In this document: positions 19,328 through 28,609 of the stretch, in pieces
How positions within the stretch are numbered: position 1 is the stretch's first letter
How the letters are laid out: each line of letters begins with the position of its first letter
Assembly: GCF_031085165.1 (NCBI RefSeq)
Contig: NZ_JAVHTY010000004.1
Coordinates: 124,001 to 188,000, forward strand
Reading direction: 5' to 3'
From: Pseudomonas sp. 102515
GTDB taxonomy: Bacteria; Pseudomonadota; Gammaproteobacteria; Pseudomonadales; Pseudomonadaceae
Length of the DNA: 64,000 bases
The notes under the pieces: model-generated
Seen by the model: only the letters and a program-made list of their open reading frames with translations
Told to the model about the DNA's origin: nothing
The model's database searches: none
Made by a program: the position numbers and the translations under genes

Positions 19328-20251
19328 TCACGGCTTCTCGAACCGATAGAACAGATTCGGTTCGCTGACCACATAGAGCCGGCCCTGGTCGTCCATGGCC
19401 ACGCCCTCGGCCTGGGGCACGCTGCGGCTCAGGCCGTGCTGGCCGCGCAGCAGCGACAGCGAACTGATCGGCTTGCCGTCGTCGTCCAGTTCCAATACCA
19501 GGCGCGACTGGTCCGAAAGGGCCAGCAGGTGGCCGGTGCCGGGGTCGAACTGCAGGCTGGAGAGGTCGCGCACGAACAGGCGGCGATCACGCTGCGGGTC
19601 CGTGCGCAGCGATAGCGCCTGCAGGCCCTCGAAGGCTTCGCTGCCCAGGCCGTCGATCTCGTAGATGCGCACCGGATCGCTTTCCTTGGCGACGAAGAAG
19701 CGCTCGCGGGCCGCGTCGTAGGCCAGGCCTTCGTTGCCGCGGTTGTCGCTTGCCACGTCGCTGAGGCTGAAGGGATGACTGACCTGGCGGTCGTCGACGT
19801 CCACCACCCGGGTGTCGGCGCCGATCCGTACCCGCACCAGGCGCTGGCGGCGCTCTTCGCTGATCATGTAGACGCCCGGGGCGATGTACTCGATGGCTTC
19901 CGGATCGCTGAAGCCCCTGAGCTCCACCTGGCGCAGCAGCCGGCCGTCCAGGTCCAGTTCGAGAAAGCGTGCCGGTTTGTTGGTGACGCTGACCAGGGTG
20001 CGGCGATCCGGATCGAAGCTCAGCGCCGAGACGTCAGTGATGCCCTCGCCGATGGGACGGGCTTCGACGGTGACCCGGTAGGTCGGCAGCCACAGCGAGC
20101 GGGCCTGGCGGCTCTCGGCCTGGAGCTGGCTCTGGACGTTGAACCAGAGGCGCTCGAACAGCCGGTGCTGCTGGGCCGCCAGGGTCAGGGCCAGCAGCAG
20201 GGCGCCGCCCAGCAGGGCGCCCAGGGTGCGCGGGGAAAACAGCGGAAGCAT
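19328..20251 (-). CDS. SdiA-regulated domain (YjiK-type) beta-propeller protein, copy A
   Basis: The product has 307 residues. One N-terminal hydrophobic helix (LGALLGGALLLALTLA, about 10-26) acts as a signal or anchor. The remainder is a six-bladed propeller with the family segments DVSALSFDPDRRTLVSVTN, NEGLAYDAARERFFVAKES and GHLLALSDQSRL. The protein should face the periplasm. Homologues are named after an E. coli SdiA-regulated gene and have no assigned activity. It lies 70 bases downstream of a related gene on the same strand. Confidence 0.8.
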   Translation of the reverse strand: MLPLFSPRTLGALLGGALLLALTLAAQQHRLFERLWFNVQSQLQAESRQARSLWLPTYRVTVEARPIGEGITDVSALSFDPDRRTLVSVTNKPARFLELDLDGRLLRQVELRGFSDPEAIEYIAPGVYMISEERRQRLVRVRIGADTRVVDVDDRQVSHPFSLSDVASDNRGNEGLAYDAARERFFVAKESDPVRIYEIDGLGSEAFEGLQALSLRTDPQRDRRLFVRDLSSLQFDPGTGHLLALSDQSRLVLELDDDGKPISSLSLLRGQHGLSRSVPQAEGVAMDDQGRLYVVSEPNLFYRFEKP

Positions 20252-20321
20252 CGACAGGGTCCTGAGGCGGTAATGCCGCGCAGCCTAAGGGCGCCACCCT
20301 GAATTCAAGCTGAATAGGCGC

Positions 20322-21227
20322 TCATTGCGCCGCGGCGGACACCTTGTGAAACACGTGGAAGAGATTGGGTTCACCAATCAGGTAGAGATTGCCGGCTTCG
20401 TCGAGGGCCACGCCTTCCGGTTGCTCCATGGTCGCCTTGAGGCCGTGCAGGCCGCTTCTGAGGCTGATGAAGCTGACCGGTTGCCCCTCGGCAGTCAGCT
20501 CCACCAGGGTGTGGGACTGGTCGGACAGCGCCAGCAGGTGACCGGTGCGCGGATCGACCGCCACCGCGGAATAGTCGATCACCAGCTGTTTCAGCGGAAA
20601 GGGCTGGAGGCTGCCGGTGACGCCGTGGCCGTCGCTGGCCAGGGTGAAGAGCGCGGCCGGATCGCGTTCCTTGCTGAGGATCAGGCGCTGATGCCGTGGA
20701 TCCCAGGCGATGCCTTCGAAGCCCTTGTTGCCGGCGTCGGGAAAGCCCAGGTCGTGGTGCTCGAAGGTGTTGGCGTCCAGCTCCTGGGTGTCGTCGGCCA
20801 GCTTGAACAGCGACAGCCGCCGCTGGCGTTCGTCGACGATGGCCAGGCGCCCGTCCTGCAGGGCGGTCACCCCTTCGAGGTTGGCGACGTTGCGGATCGG
20901 GATGCGTCTGAGGATGTCGCCGGTCAGGCTCAGCTGCACCAGGTAGGGCGTGCTGCCGGTGACGGCGAAGAGGGAGCGGGTGCGGGGATCGTAGGTGAGG
21001 TCGGAGGTCTCGGCCTCGGCCAGGCCGGGCAGTTGCTTGCCCTGGATCACCGCCTGGTAGTCCGGCAGCCAGACCGCCTGGGCGCGCACTTCCGGCGACG
21101 TGCGGTATTCCTGCCACCAGAGCAGTGCCCGGTCGTTCCAGTGCCAGACGACGGTGAGGACGATCAGCACCAGCAGGACGAAGGCGGGGAGGAGGCGCAG
21201 CAGGATGAGGCGGGGGAGTCTGGACAT
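20322..21227 (-). CDS. SdiA-regulated domain (YjiK-type) beta-propeller protein, copy B
   Basis: This 301-residue paralogue of the downstream gene has an N-terminal membrane helix (LILLRLLPAFVLLVLIVLTV) and the same propeller motifs: DLTYDPRTRSLFAVTG, NKGFEGIAWDPRHQRLILS and GHLLALSDQSHTL. The two copies share the fold and key segments but differ widely in between, so the duplication is not recent. Together they likely form a two-gene operon. Their function is unknown; a periplasmic location is predicted. Confidence 0.8.
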   Translation of the reverse strand: MSRLPRLILLRLLPAFVLLVLIVLTVVWHWNDRALLWWQEYRTSPEVRAQAVWLPDYQAVIQGKQLPGLAEAETSDLTYDPRTRSLFAVTGSTPYLVQLSLTGDILRRIPIRNVANLEGVTALQDGRLAIVDERQRRLSLFKLADDTQELDANTFEHHDLGFPDAGNKGFEGIAWDPRHQRLILSKERDPAALFTLASDGHGVTGSLQPFPLKQLVIDYSAVAVDPRTGHLLALSDQSHTLVELTAEGQPVSFISLRSGLHGLKATMEQPEGVALDEAGNLYLIGEPNLFHVFHKVSAAAQ

Positions 21228-21366
21228 GCGGGCTCGGGCGGCTTCTCGTTATGGCTTGTCTGCAAAGTCGCCGAGCATAGGCACCTTTCAGGCACAGCCT
21301 AGAGCGTCGTGGCCATGCCGGCACACCGTCGCCAGGCACCGGCCAGGCGACGGTGGGTGGCGGGGG

Positions 21367-22032
21367 TTATAGCACGCGCGTTTCGAAGCGGCTAACGTCC
21401 GGCAGCTCCAGCACCAGGTCATCGCCCACATTGAGCGGTCCGACACCCACGGGCGTGCCGGTGAGGATGACGTCGCCCGGTTGCAGGGAGAAATGCCCGG
21501 CGATGGTCTGGATCAGCGGCAGGATGGGATTGAGCATGTCGCGGCTGTTACCGTCCTGGCGCACTTCGCCATTGATGGTCAGGCGCACCGGGATGTCGGC
21601 CAGGTCCTCGAAGGCATCGCCCGGCACGAAGGGCGCGAGCACGCAGGCGCCGTCGAAGCTCTTGGCGATCTCCCAGGGATAGCCCTTCTCCTTGAGCCGG
21701 CTCTGCACCTCTCTCAGCGTCAGGTCCAGGGAGGGGGCGAAGCCGGAGATGGCGTCGCGCACCTCTTCGGCCGACGGCTTCTTCGACAGCGGCTTGCCGA
21801 TCAGCACGGCGATCTCGGCCTCGTAGTGCACCGAACCCTGGTCGGTGGGGATGGCGAAACCCTCGGCCACCGGCACCACGCAGCTGGCCGGCTTGATGAA
21901 CAGCAGGGGCTCGGTGGGAACCGGGTTGTTCAGCTCCTTGGCGTGCTCGGCGTAGTTGCGGCCGATGCAGACGACCTTGCCCAGGGGGAAGTGGATCTTG
22001 GTGCCATCGAGGTACTGGTGCTGGTAGGCCAT
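21367..22032 (-). CDS. Fumarylacetoacetate hydrolase family protein (YcgM type)
   Basis: The start chosen is the ATG at 22032 (MAYQHQYLDGTKIHFPLG), with AGGAG about 8 bases upstream. The 221-residue length matches the short FAH proteins such as E. coli YcgM. Family signatures visible are VCIGRNYAEHAKEL, the metal site in VHYEAEIAVLIG and the downstream aspartate in DLTLREVQ, and ILTGTPVGVGPL near the C-terminus. Members cleave or decarboxylate acylpyruvates using Mg or Mn. The exact substrate is not determined. It is divergent from serA. Confidence 0.88.
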   Translation of the reverse strand: MAYQHQYLDGTKIHFPLGKVVCIGRNYAEHAKELNNPVPTEPLLFIKPASCVVPVAEGFAIPTDQGSVHYEAEIAVLIGKPLSKKPSAEEVRDAISGFAPSLDLTLREVQSRLKEKGYPWEIAKSFDGACVLAPFVPGDAFEDLADIPVRLTINGEVRQDGNSRDMLNPILPLIQTIAGHFSLQPGDVILTGTPVGVGPLNVGDDLVLELPDVSRFETRVL

Positions 22033-22158
22033 CTGGTGCTCCTGGTGAGTGACGTCTGCTGGCGATCTTGAGCCCACGATCTTAACCAAAAGCGGGGGCC
22101 GCGGCGCGGTCCTGGTCGCAAGGCGCTCATGGTCGCCCTGAGAAAGCTTCAGGTCGCA

Positions 22159-22191
22159 ACCGGACCTGCATCCGGTGGCTCATGCTAAGAT
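22159..22191 (+). promoter_or_regulatory. Candidate serA promoter and overlapping inverted repeat
   Basis: TGCTAAGAT (22183-22191) looks like an extended -10 element. A perfect inverted repeat ACCGGA-n6-TCCGGT (22159-22176) overlaps the -35 position, where no good hexamer is present. This arrangement suggests a regulated promoter 80 bases before serA. Confidence 0.4.
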
Positions 22192-22270
22192 AGCGACCCC
22201 TTTGCCGCTGGCTGACCTGGCCTGCGCCGCGCCGGCATCCTTCTCCCTGGACACTCTGGATTCAACGCAG

Positions 22271-23500
22271 ATGAGCAAGACTTCCCTCGACAAGAGCAAG
22301 ATCCGCTTCCTTCTCCTGGAAGGCGTCCACCAGTCCGCCGTGGATATCCTGAAGTCCGCGGGTTACAGCAACATCGAGTACGTCACCAGCTCCCTGCCGG
22401 ATGCCCAGCTCAAGGAAAAGATCGCCGACGCCCACTTCATCGGCATCCGCTCGCGTACCCAGCTCACCGAAGAGGTGTTCGACTGCGCCAAGAAGCTGGT
22501 CGCCGTCGGCTGCTTCTGCATCGGCACCAACCAGGTCGACCTGCAGGCCGCCCGCGAGCGCGGCATCGCCGTGTTCAACGCGCCCTATTCCAACACCCGC
22601 TCGGTCGCCGAGCTGGTGCTGGCCGAGGCCATCCTGCTGCTGCGCGGCATCCCGGCCAAGAACGCCTCCTGCCACCGGGGTGGCTGGATCAAGAGCGCGG
22701 CCAACTCCTTCGAGATCCGTGGCAAGAAGCTCGGCATCATCGGCTACGGCTCCATCGGCACCCAGCTGTCGGTCCTGGCCGAGGGCCTGGGCATGCAGGT
22801 GTTCTTCTATGACGTCATCACCAAGCTGCCCCTGGGCAACGCCCAGCAGGTCGGCTCCCTGACCGAACTGCTCGGCATGAGCGACATCGTCACCCTGCAC
22901 GTGCCGGAAACCCCCGCCACCCAGCTGATGATGGGTGAGCGCGAGATCCGCGCCATCAAGAAGGGCGGCATCCTGATCAACGCCGCCCGCGGCACCGTGG
23001 TCGACCTCGACGCCCTGGCCGCCGCCATCAAGGACGAACACCTGATCGGCGCCGCCATCGACGTCTTCCCGGTGGAGCCGCGCTCCAACGACGACGAATT
23101 CGTCTCGCCGCTGCGGGGCCTGGACAACGTCATCCTGACCCCGCACATCGGTGGCTCCACCGCCGAGGCCCAGGCCAACATCGGTCTGGAAGTGGCCGAG
23201 AAGCTGGTCAAGTACAGCGACAACGGCACCTCGGTGTCCTCGGTCAACTTCCCCGAAGTGGCCCTGCCGTCGCACCCGGGCAAGCACCGCCTGCTGCACA
23301 TCCACCAGAACGTGCCGGGCGTGCTGTCGGAGATCAACCGCGTCTTCTCCGAGAGCGGCATCAACATCTCCGGTCAGTACCTGCAGACCGACGAGAAGGT
23401 CGGCTACGTGGTGATCGACGTCGACGCCGACTACTCCGACCTGGCCCAGGAAAAGCTGCAGAACATCAAGGGCACCATCCGTTGCCGCGTGCTGTTCTAA
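22271..23500 (+). CDS. serA: D-3-phosphoglycerate dehydrogenase
   Basis: The ATG at 22271 (MSKTSLDKSKIRFLLLEGV) gives 409 residues, as in E. coli SerA (410). The NAD-binding segment is GYGSIGTQ (about residue 158). The catalytic Arg, Glu and His are in NAARGTVVD, FPVEPRS and LTPHIGGST. A C-terminal ACT domain (about 335-409) contains NVPGVLSEINRVF, the serine feedback site. The enzyme starts the phosphorylated pathway of serine synthesis in the cytoplasm. A strong terminator follows. Confidence 0.96.
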   Translation: MSKTSLDKSKIRFLLLEGVHQSAVDILKSAGYSNIEYVTSSLPDAQLKEKIADAHFIGIRSRTQLTEEVFDCAKKLVAVGCFCIGTNQVDLQAARERGIAVFNAPYSNTRSVAELVLAEAILLLRGIPAKNASCHRGGWIKSAANSFEIRGKKLGIIGYGSIGTQLSVLAEGLGMQVFFYDVITKLPLGNAQQVGSLTELLGMSDIVTLHVPETPATQLMMGEREIRAIKKGGILINAARGTVVDLDALAAAIKDEHLIGAAIDVFPVEPRSNDDEFVSPLRGLDNVILTPHIGGSTAEAQANIGLEVAEKLVKYSDNGTSVSSVNFPEVALPSHPGKHRLLHIHQNVPGVLSEINRVFSESGINISGQYLQTDEKVGYVVIDVDADYSDLAQEKLQNIKGTIRCRVLF

Positions 23501-23516
23501 GCCGCCAGGCGGAATG

Positions 23517-23555
23517 AAAAGCCCCGGTCGGGTTCGCCTGACCGGGGCTTTTTTT
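23517..23555 (+). terminator. Rho-independent terminator of serA
   Basis: The stem AAGCCCCGGTC/GACCGGGGCTT is followed by TTTTTT and preceded by AAAA, so it could also work on the opposite strand. It starts 17 bases after the serA stop. Confidence 0.92.
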
Positions 23556-23574
23556 GCGCGCTGAGTGCGGAGAT

Positions 23575-23752
23575 CGTTGGGCTTCGCTGCGCTCGACCTA
23601 ACCTACGGCGATTCCCGTAGGTTGGCTTGAGACGGCTGCCTCGTCGAAGCCCGACACCGGCCGCGTAGTGTGGATAACGACGCAGCCTTATCCACTGACC
23701 TCGCACGAGCCTCCCGGTGGAAAACGCTGACGCGGTTTTCCACGCTACGGAT
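23575..23752. repeat. Intergenic repeat block between serA and rpiA
   Basis: The block has a double GTTGGGCTTCGCTGCGCTCG unit with its inverted partner (23575-23654). Two copies of the GTGTGGATAACGACGCAGCC / GTGGAAAACGCTGACGCGG family follow (23664-23752), the last ending CCACGCTACGG. It abuts the rpiA stop. Confidence 0.75.
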
Positions 23753-24427
23753 TCAGCTGCGCTCCAGCCGCTCCACACCCTGGGCGGTGCCCAGCAGCAG
23801 CACGTCCGCGGGACGGGCGGCGAAGAGGCCGTTGGCGACCACGCCGACGATGTTGTTGATCCGGGCTTCCAGGCCCAGCGGATCGACGATGTGCAGGTTG
23901 TGCACGTCGAGGATGACGTTGCCGTTGTCGGTCATGACGCCGTCGCGGTATTCCGGGTCGCCGCCCAGCTTGACCAACTCGCGGGCCACATAGCTGCGGG
24001 CCATGGGGATGACCTCGACCGGCAGCGGGAATTCGCCGAGCACCTCGACGCGCTTGCTGGCGTCGGCGATGCAGATGAAGGTGCGCGCCACGGCGGCGAC
24101 GATCTTCTCGCGGGTCAGGGCCGCGCCGCCGCCCTTGATCAGGTTGAGGTGGCCGTCGGCTTCGTCGGCGCCGTCCACGTAGAATTCCAGGTTGTTGACA
24201 CCGTTGAGGTCATAGACGGTGATGCCATGGCTCTTCAGCCGGTCGGCGGTGGCCTGGGAGCTGGCCACGGCGCCGTCGAATTCCAGCTTGTGCTTGGCCA
24301 GCAGGTCGATGAAGAAGTTGGCGGTCGAGCCGGTGCCCACGCCGATCACGCTGTCGCGGGAGAGCTGGGGAAGGATGAGGTCGACCGCGGCCTGGGCGAC
24401 GGCCTGCTTGAGCTGGTCCTGATTCAT
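23753..24427 (-). CDS. rpiA: Ribose-5-phosphate isomerase A
   Basis: The 224-residue product matches RpiA in length and motifs: [14 protein letters not shown] (about residue 25), DGADEAD (about 84), and [16 protein letters not shown] with the catalytic glutamate and lysine. It interconverts ribose 5-phosphate and ribulose 5-phosphate in the pentose phosphate pathway. It is divergent from ilvA, an arrangement also found in P. aeruginosa. Confidence 0.96.
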   Translation of the reverse strand: MNQDQLKQAVAQAAVDLILPQLSRDSVIGVGTGSTANFFIDLLAKHKLEFDGAVASSQATADRLKSHGITVYDLNGVNNLEFYVDGADEADGHLNLIKGGGAALTREKIVAAVARTFICIADASKRVEVLGEFPLPVEVIPMARSYVARELVKLGGDPEYRDGVMTDNGNVILDVHNLHIVDPLGLEARINNIVGVVANGLFAARPADVLLLGTAQGVERLERS

Positions 24428-24555
24428 GGGGGTATCCGCAGAGAAAACGGGTGGAGGGTCGCCGATTATAGCCGCTCGGACGGCCTGGCTAACCCACCCG
24501 GGAGTGCCCGTAGTAGACTTTTCGCCCCCGCCGCACCCACCGGATCGCCCCGCCG

Positions 24556-26070
24556 ATGCTCGAACAGTACGTGAAGAAGACCCTGCTCGCCCCCGTCTAC
24601 GACGTGGCGATCGAAACGCCCCTGCAACCGGCGCGGGCGCTGTCCGAGCGGCTGGGCTGCCAGGTGCTGCTCAAGCGCGAAGACCTGCAGCCGGTGTTTT
24701 CCTTCAAGATCCGCGGCGCCTACACCAAGCTGGCCAGCCTCTCGGCCAGCGAGAAGGCCCGTGGCGTGATCACCGCCAGCGCCGGCAACCACGCCCAGGG
24801 CCTGTCCCTGGCGGCTCGCGAGCTGGGCGTGCGGGCGATCATCGTCATGCCGCGCACCACCCCCGAGCTCAAGGTCATCGGCGTGCAATCGCGCGGTGGC
24901 GAGGTGGTGCTGCACGGCGACGCCTTTCCCGAGGCCCTGGCCGAGGCCTTGCGCCTGGTCGAGGAACAGGGCTACACCTTCGTGCCGCCCTATGACGATC
25001 CGGACGTCATCGCCGGCCAGGGCACCGTGGCCATGGAGATCCTGCGCCAGCATCCGGGGCGGCTCGATGCCATCTTCGTCCCGGTCGGGGGTGGCGGCCT
25101 GATCGCCGGCATCGCCGCCTATGTGAAATACCTGCGGCCCGAGATCAGGGTGATCGGCGTCGAGCCGGACGACTCCAACTGCCTGCAGCAGGCCATGGCC
25201 GCCGGCGAGCGGGTGGTCTTGCCGCGTGTGGGGCTGTTCGCCGATGGCGTGGCCGTGGCCCAGATCGGCCACCACACCTTCGAGATCTGCCGGCGCTACG
25301 TGGACGAGGTGATCACGGTCAGCAGCGACGAGATCTGCGCGGCGATCAAGGACATCTACGACGACACCCGCTCCATCACCGAACCCTCGGGCGCCCTGGG
25401 GGTGGCCGGGATCAAGAAGTACGCCGAGCGCGCGGGCTCCGGCGGCCAGGTGCTGGTGGCCATCGACTCCGGTGCCAACATCAACTTCGATCGCCTGAGA
25501 CACGTGGCCGAGCGCGCCGAACTGGGCGAGCGGCGCGAAGCCATCATCGCCGTGACCATCCCCGAGCGGCCAGGCAGCTTCCGGGCCTTCTGCGAGGCCC
25601 TGGGGCGGCGGCAGATCACCGAATTCAACTATCGCTACCACACCGGCGAAGAGGCGCACATCTTCGTCGGCGTCCAGACCCATCCGCAGCGCGATCCGCG
25701 TGACGCCCTCATCCAGGGCCTGCGCGACCAGGGTTTCCCGGTGCTGGACCTGACCGACAACGAACTGGCCAAGCTGCATATCCGCCACACCGTGGGCGGC
25801 CATGCCGCGCGGGTCGGCCAGGAGCAGGTGTTCCGCTTCGAATTCCCCGAGCGACCCGGGGCGCTGTTCGACTTCCTCGAAAAGCTGGGCGGGCGCTGGA
25901 ACATCAGCATGTTCCATTACCGCAACCACGGCGCGGCGGATGGCCGGGTGTTCGCGGGGCTGGAGGCCAGCCAGGCAGAACGGCCGGAGCTGCTGGCGAC
26001 GCTGGATGCCATCGGTTATCGCTATTGGGACGAGACGGAGAATCCGGCGTACCGGTTGTTCCTGGGCTGA
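24556..26070 (+). CDS. ilvA: Threonine deaminase (biosynthetic)
   Basis: The 504-residue protein has a PLP-binding catalytic part at residues 1-320, with Lys in [11 protein letters not shown] (about residue 56), the GSGG-like phosphate loop [12 protein letters not shown] and the cofactor asparagine in SAGNHAQG. Two ACT-like regulatory domains follow (about 325-500). That two-domain tail marks the isoleucine-regulated biosynthetic form rather than the short catabolic one. The enzyme makes 2-oxobutanoate for isoleucine synthesis. The 128-base gap to rpiA holds both divergent promoters. Confidence 0.96.
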   Translation: MLEQYVKKTLLAPVYDVAIETPLQPARALSERLGCQVLLKREDLQPVFSFKIRGAYTKLASLSASEKARGVITASAGNHAQGLSLAARELGVRAIIVMPRTTPELKVIGVQSRGGEVVLHGDAFPEALAEALRLVEEQGYTFVPPYDDPDVIAGQGTVAMEILRQHPGRLDAIFVPVGGGGLIAGIAAYVKYLRPEIRVIGVEPDDSNCLQQAMAAGERVVLPRVGLFADGVAVAQIGHHTFEICRRYVDEVITVSSDEICAAIKDIYDDTRSITEPSGALGVAGIKKYAERAGSGGQVLVAIDSGANINFDRLRHVAERAELGERREAIIAVTIPERPGSFRAFCEALGRRQITEFNYRYHTGEEAHIFVGVQTHPQRDPRDALIQGLRDQGFPVLDLTDNELAKLHIRHTVGGHAARVGQEQVFRFEFPERPGALFDFLEKLGGRWNISMFHYRNHGAADGRVFAGLEASQAERPELLATLDAIGYRYWDETENPAYRLFLG

Positions 26071-26082
26071 GGTCTGGCGGCG

Positions 26083-26113
26083 TTGGGCTTCGCTGCGCTC
26101 CGCGCCAACTTAC
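26083..26113. repeat. Copy of the GTTGGGCTTCGCTGCGCTC repeat after ilvA
   Basis: This is a half-unit of the repeat family found at 19112 and 23575. It lies between ilvA and the convergent small gene and overlaps the last bases of that gene. Confidence 0.65.
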
Positions 26114-26346
26114 GAGGCCAATGGCTCCACCCGGAAATCCGTCAGTCCATGCACCTCCGCCTGGCGCAGGATGGCTTCGGCTGGCGCATCGGCGGCGGGC
26201 AGGGCCAGGCTGTTCTCGGCGTCGGCGCGCAGCTGTTCCAGCACGGCCAGGGCGGCTTCATGCGGAGCGAGACCAGCCTGCGGATGCTCGAGGTCGAGCT
26301 GGCGGGACTCGCCATCCTTGCGGTAGTGGACGCGAAACAGGGGCAT
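26110..26346 (-). CDS. Small conserved protein downstream of ilvA
   Basis: The ATG at 26346 (MPLFRVHYRKDGESRQLDLE) gives 78 residues; an upstream in-frame start would add an arginine-rich stretch that looks non-coding. The protein is soluble and acidic with no signal. P. aeruginosa has a small hypothetical gene at the same place after rpiA and ilvA, so this is probably its orthologue. That synteny is from memory. Function is unknown. Confidence 0.65.
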   Translation of the reverse strand: MPLFRVHYRKDGESRQLDLEHPQAGLAPHEAALAVLEQLRADAENSLALPAADAPAEAILRQAEVHGLTDFRVEPLAS

Positions 26347-26405
26347 GGCGGCGGCCTCGAGGCGAGTTTCTAGACAGACTCCCCCGGACGCGCCGCCGTT
26401 CCGAC

Positions 26406-26855
26406 CTACTTGAGGATGACCAGCTTGCCCTTGAGGGCGACACCGGCCATGAGGGCGCCGGCGTGGCACTCGTAGCGGGTGGGATCGCTCCACTCGTTCT
26501 TCTTGTAGTAGCTGGTGATGTCGATGACCGCATTGGCACCGGCGGCCTTGGCCGCTCCCTGCAGGCGGATCAGCGCCGATTGCAGCACCCAGCGGCAGGC
26601 GACCTCGTCGGTCTTGTTGAAGGCGTTGGTCTTCTGGTTGGTGGTGATGCTGGAGTTGACCACCGTGGCCTTGCCGGGGACCGGGTTGCCGGCCAGGTAG
26701 AACTTCACGCTGCCATCCAGGCGCTTGGCGGCCAGGGCTTCCTGGACGACTTCGGCGAAAGGCAGTTGCAGGGTGGTGTCGCGGGCCTGGGCGGCGCCGG
26801 GCAGCAGGGTGGCCAGGCTCAGGACCAGAGCGAGGGTAGGGGCTAGGGTACGCAT
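26406..26855 (-). CDS. Exported conserved hypothetical protein
   Basis: The 149-residue protein has a clear signal peptide ([19 protein letters not shown], cleavage near residue 24). The mature part contains AGANAVIDITSYYKKNEWS and a likely disulphide between the cysteines in VACRWVLQ and YECHAG. The AGANAV...ITSYY pattern is found in secreted proteins that some annotations mislabel as excinuclease subunits. It probably acts in the periplasm with unknown role. The position after ilvA is conserved in Pseudomonas. Confidence 0.75.
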   Translation of the reverse strand: MRTLAPTLALVLSLATLLPGAAQARDTTLQLPFAEVVQEALAAKRLDGSVKFYLAGNPVPGKATVVNSSITTNQKTNAFNKTDEVACRWVLQSALIRLQGAAKAAGANAVIDITSYYKKNEWSDPTRYECHAGALMAGVALKGKLVILK

Positions 26856-26954
26856 GGCGACTTCCTTGTGGTGGGGGATGACTGTTTAACCCAGAACGCC
26901 CGCGCCGTCAGCCTGGAGACCGGCGTTCTGCGCTGTCACGCAGGCCGCGGGCGG

Positions 26955-27353
26955 TCACTCCGCGTCGGCTGCGGGGGCGGGCAGCTGCAATTGTCGGCGG
27001 ATGTCGGCGTCGAGCAGCTGGACCCACTTGTTGTAGTTGCGATGGATGCGCTCGCCGTCGTAGTCGAGGCCGGCGCTGTCGCGGTAGCGGATCTGGTAGC
27101 CCTTGGTGCTGTAGGGGATGTCGACCCAGGCCTGGTGGCGATCGCGCACCACGATGCTGGCGACCACCAGACCGGGGCTCTCCTGGCCGACGCTCCAGCC
27201 ACGGCGCTCGAGGGTGTCGACGATGGCGCGGCGGACATCGGCGGCGTTCTCCACCCGATCGGCGGGAAAGACCTCCTGGGGCGTCACCAGGGGAGCGCGG
27301 GTGCAGGCCGCCAGGAACAGCAGAGCGGAGACGAGCAGCAGGCGACGCAACAT
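26955..27353 (-). CDS. Small lipoprotein directly after the APE operon
   Basis: The ATG at 27353 (MLRRLLLVSALLFLAACTR) begins a lipoprotein signal with lipobox LAAC (Cys17). The mature protein is about 115 residues with DVRRAIVDTLERRGWSVGQE, a beta-rich region (GLVVASIVVRDRHQAWVDI) and an acidic tail. Only 23 bases separate it from the stop of the last APE ketosynthase, on the same strand, so it may be co-transcribed. It has no recognised function. A larger upstream start is unlikely because it would precede the signal. Confidence 0.75.
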   Translation of the reverse strand: MLRRLLLVSALLFLAACTRAPLVTPQEVFPADRVENAADVRRAIVDTLERRGWSVGQESPGLVVASIVVRDRHQAWVDIPYSTKGYQIRYRDSAGLDYDGERIHRNYNKWVQLLDADIRRQLQLPAPAADAE

Positions 27354-27376
27354 GGGAGTACCTCGGGCTATGGCCA

Positions 27377-28609
27377 TCAGGACCAGCGACGGAAGATCAG
27401 CGAGGTGTTGACCCCGCCAAAGGCGAAATTGTTGTTCATCACATGCTCGGTACGCAGCGCTCGCGGCCCGCCGCGCAGATAGTCCAGCTCGCCGCACTGG
27501 GGGTCCAGGTCATCGAGGTTGAGCGTGGGCACGAACAGCTCTTCGTTCATCATGGCGATGCTGAACCAGGACTCCAGGGCACCGCAGGCACCCAGGGTAT
27601 GGCCCAGGTAGCTCTTCTGCGAGCTGATGGGCATGCGGGTGCCGAACAGCGCCTGGGTGGCGCGGGTCTCGGCGATGTCGCCCTGTTCGGTGGCCGTCCC
27701 GTGGCCGTTGACGTAGCCGATGGCCTCCGGCGTCAGCCCGGCGTCTTCCAGGGCCAGCTCCATGGCGCGCTGCATGGTGGCCTGCTCGGGGCGGGTGGAG
27801 TGCTGGCCGTCGGCGTTGCTGCCGAAGCCGACGATCTCGGCGTGGATGTGCGCGCCGCGCGCCAGGGCGTGTTCCAGCTCTTCCAGCACCAGGATGCCGG
27901 CGCCTTCGCCGATCACCAGGCCGTCGCGGCCGCGGTCATAGGGGCGCGGCGAGGTGTGGGGGGCATCGTTGCGCAGGCTGGTGGCATAGAGGGTGTCGAA
28001 GACCATGGCCTCGCTGGGGCAGAGTTCTTCGGCGCCGCCCGCCAGCATCAGCGGCAGGCGCCCGAACTTGATGGCCTCGTAGGCGTAGCCGATGCCCTGG
28101 CTGCCGCTGGTGCAGGCGCTGGAGGTGGGGATCAGGCGGCCCTTGAGACCGAAGAACAGGCTCAGGTTGGCGGCCGCCGTGTGCGGCATCATGCGCACAT
28201 AGGTATTGGCATTGAGGCCCACCGCGGCGTCGCTGAGCAGCATGTTGGCCAGCGCCTTGATGTCGTCGGTGCTGCCGGTGGACGAGCCGCAGGCCACGCC
28301 CATGCGACCATCGGCGATGCTGGGATCATTGAGCAGTCCGGCATCGGCCAGGGCGCGCTCGGCGGCGGCCACCGCTAGCTGGGAGACGCGGCCCATGCTG
28401 CGCAACTGCTTGCGCGTCCAGTGGCCGGGCACCTGGAAGTCGAGGATGGGCCCGCCCAGGCGGGTGTTCATCTCGGTGTAGCGATCCCAGGCGTCCATGC
28501 GGCGGATGCCGCTGTGGCCGGCCAGGAAGTTGTCGCGGATGGTCGGCCAGTCACTGCCCAGGGCGGTGACGCCGGCCATCCCGGTGATCACGACGCGACG
28601 GCCGGTCAT
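27377..28609 (-). CDS. APE ketosynthase (FabF-like, ApeR-type position)
   Basis: The 410-residue protein starts at the ATG overlapping the reductase stop by one base (TGATG). The catalytic triad of a condensing enzyme is complete: Cys166 in TSSACTSGSQ, one His in NGHGTATEQGD and one in KSYLGHTLGA. It belongs to the FabF class and is the last gene of the aryl-polyene operon, the position held by the second ketosynthase (ApeR) in described clusters. It should extend or initiate the polyene on the cluster ACPs in the cytoplasm. Confidence 0.9.
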   Translation of the reverse strand: MTGRRVVITGMAGVTALGSDWPTIRDNFLAGHSGIRRMDAWDRYTEMNTRLGGPILDFQVPGHWTRKQLRSMGRVSQLAVAAAERALADAGLLNDPSIADGRMGVACGSSTGSTDDIKALANMLLSDAAVGLNANTYVRMMPHTAAANLSLFFGLKGRLIPTSSACTSGSQGIGYAYEAIKFGRLPLMLAGGAEELCPSEAMVFDTLYATSLRNDAPHTSPRPYDRGRDGLVIGEGAGILVLEELEHALARGAHIHAEIVGFGSNADGQHSTRPEQATMQRAMELALEDAGLTPEAIGYVNGHGTATEQGDIAETRATQALFGTRMPISSQKSYLGHTLGACGALESWFSIAMMNEELFVPTLNLDDLDPQCGELDYLRGGPRALRTEHVMNNNFAFGGVNTSLIFRRWS

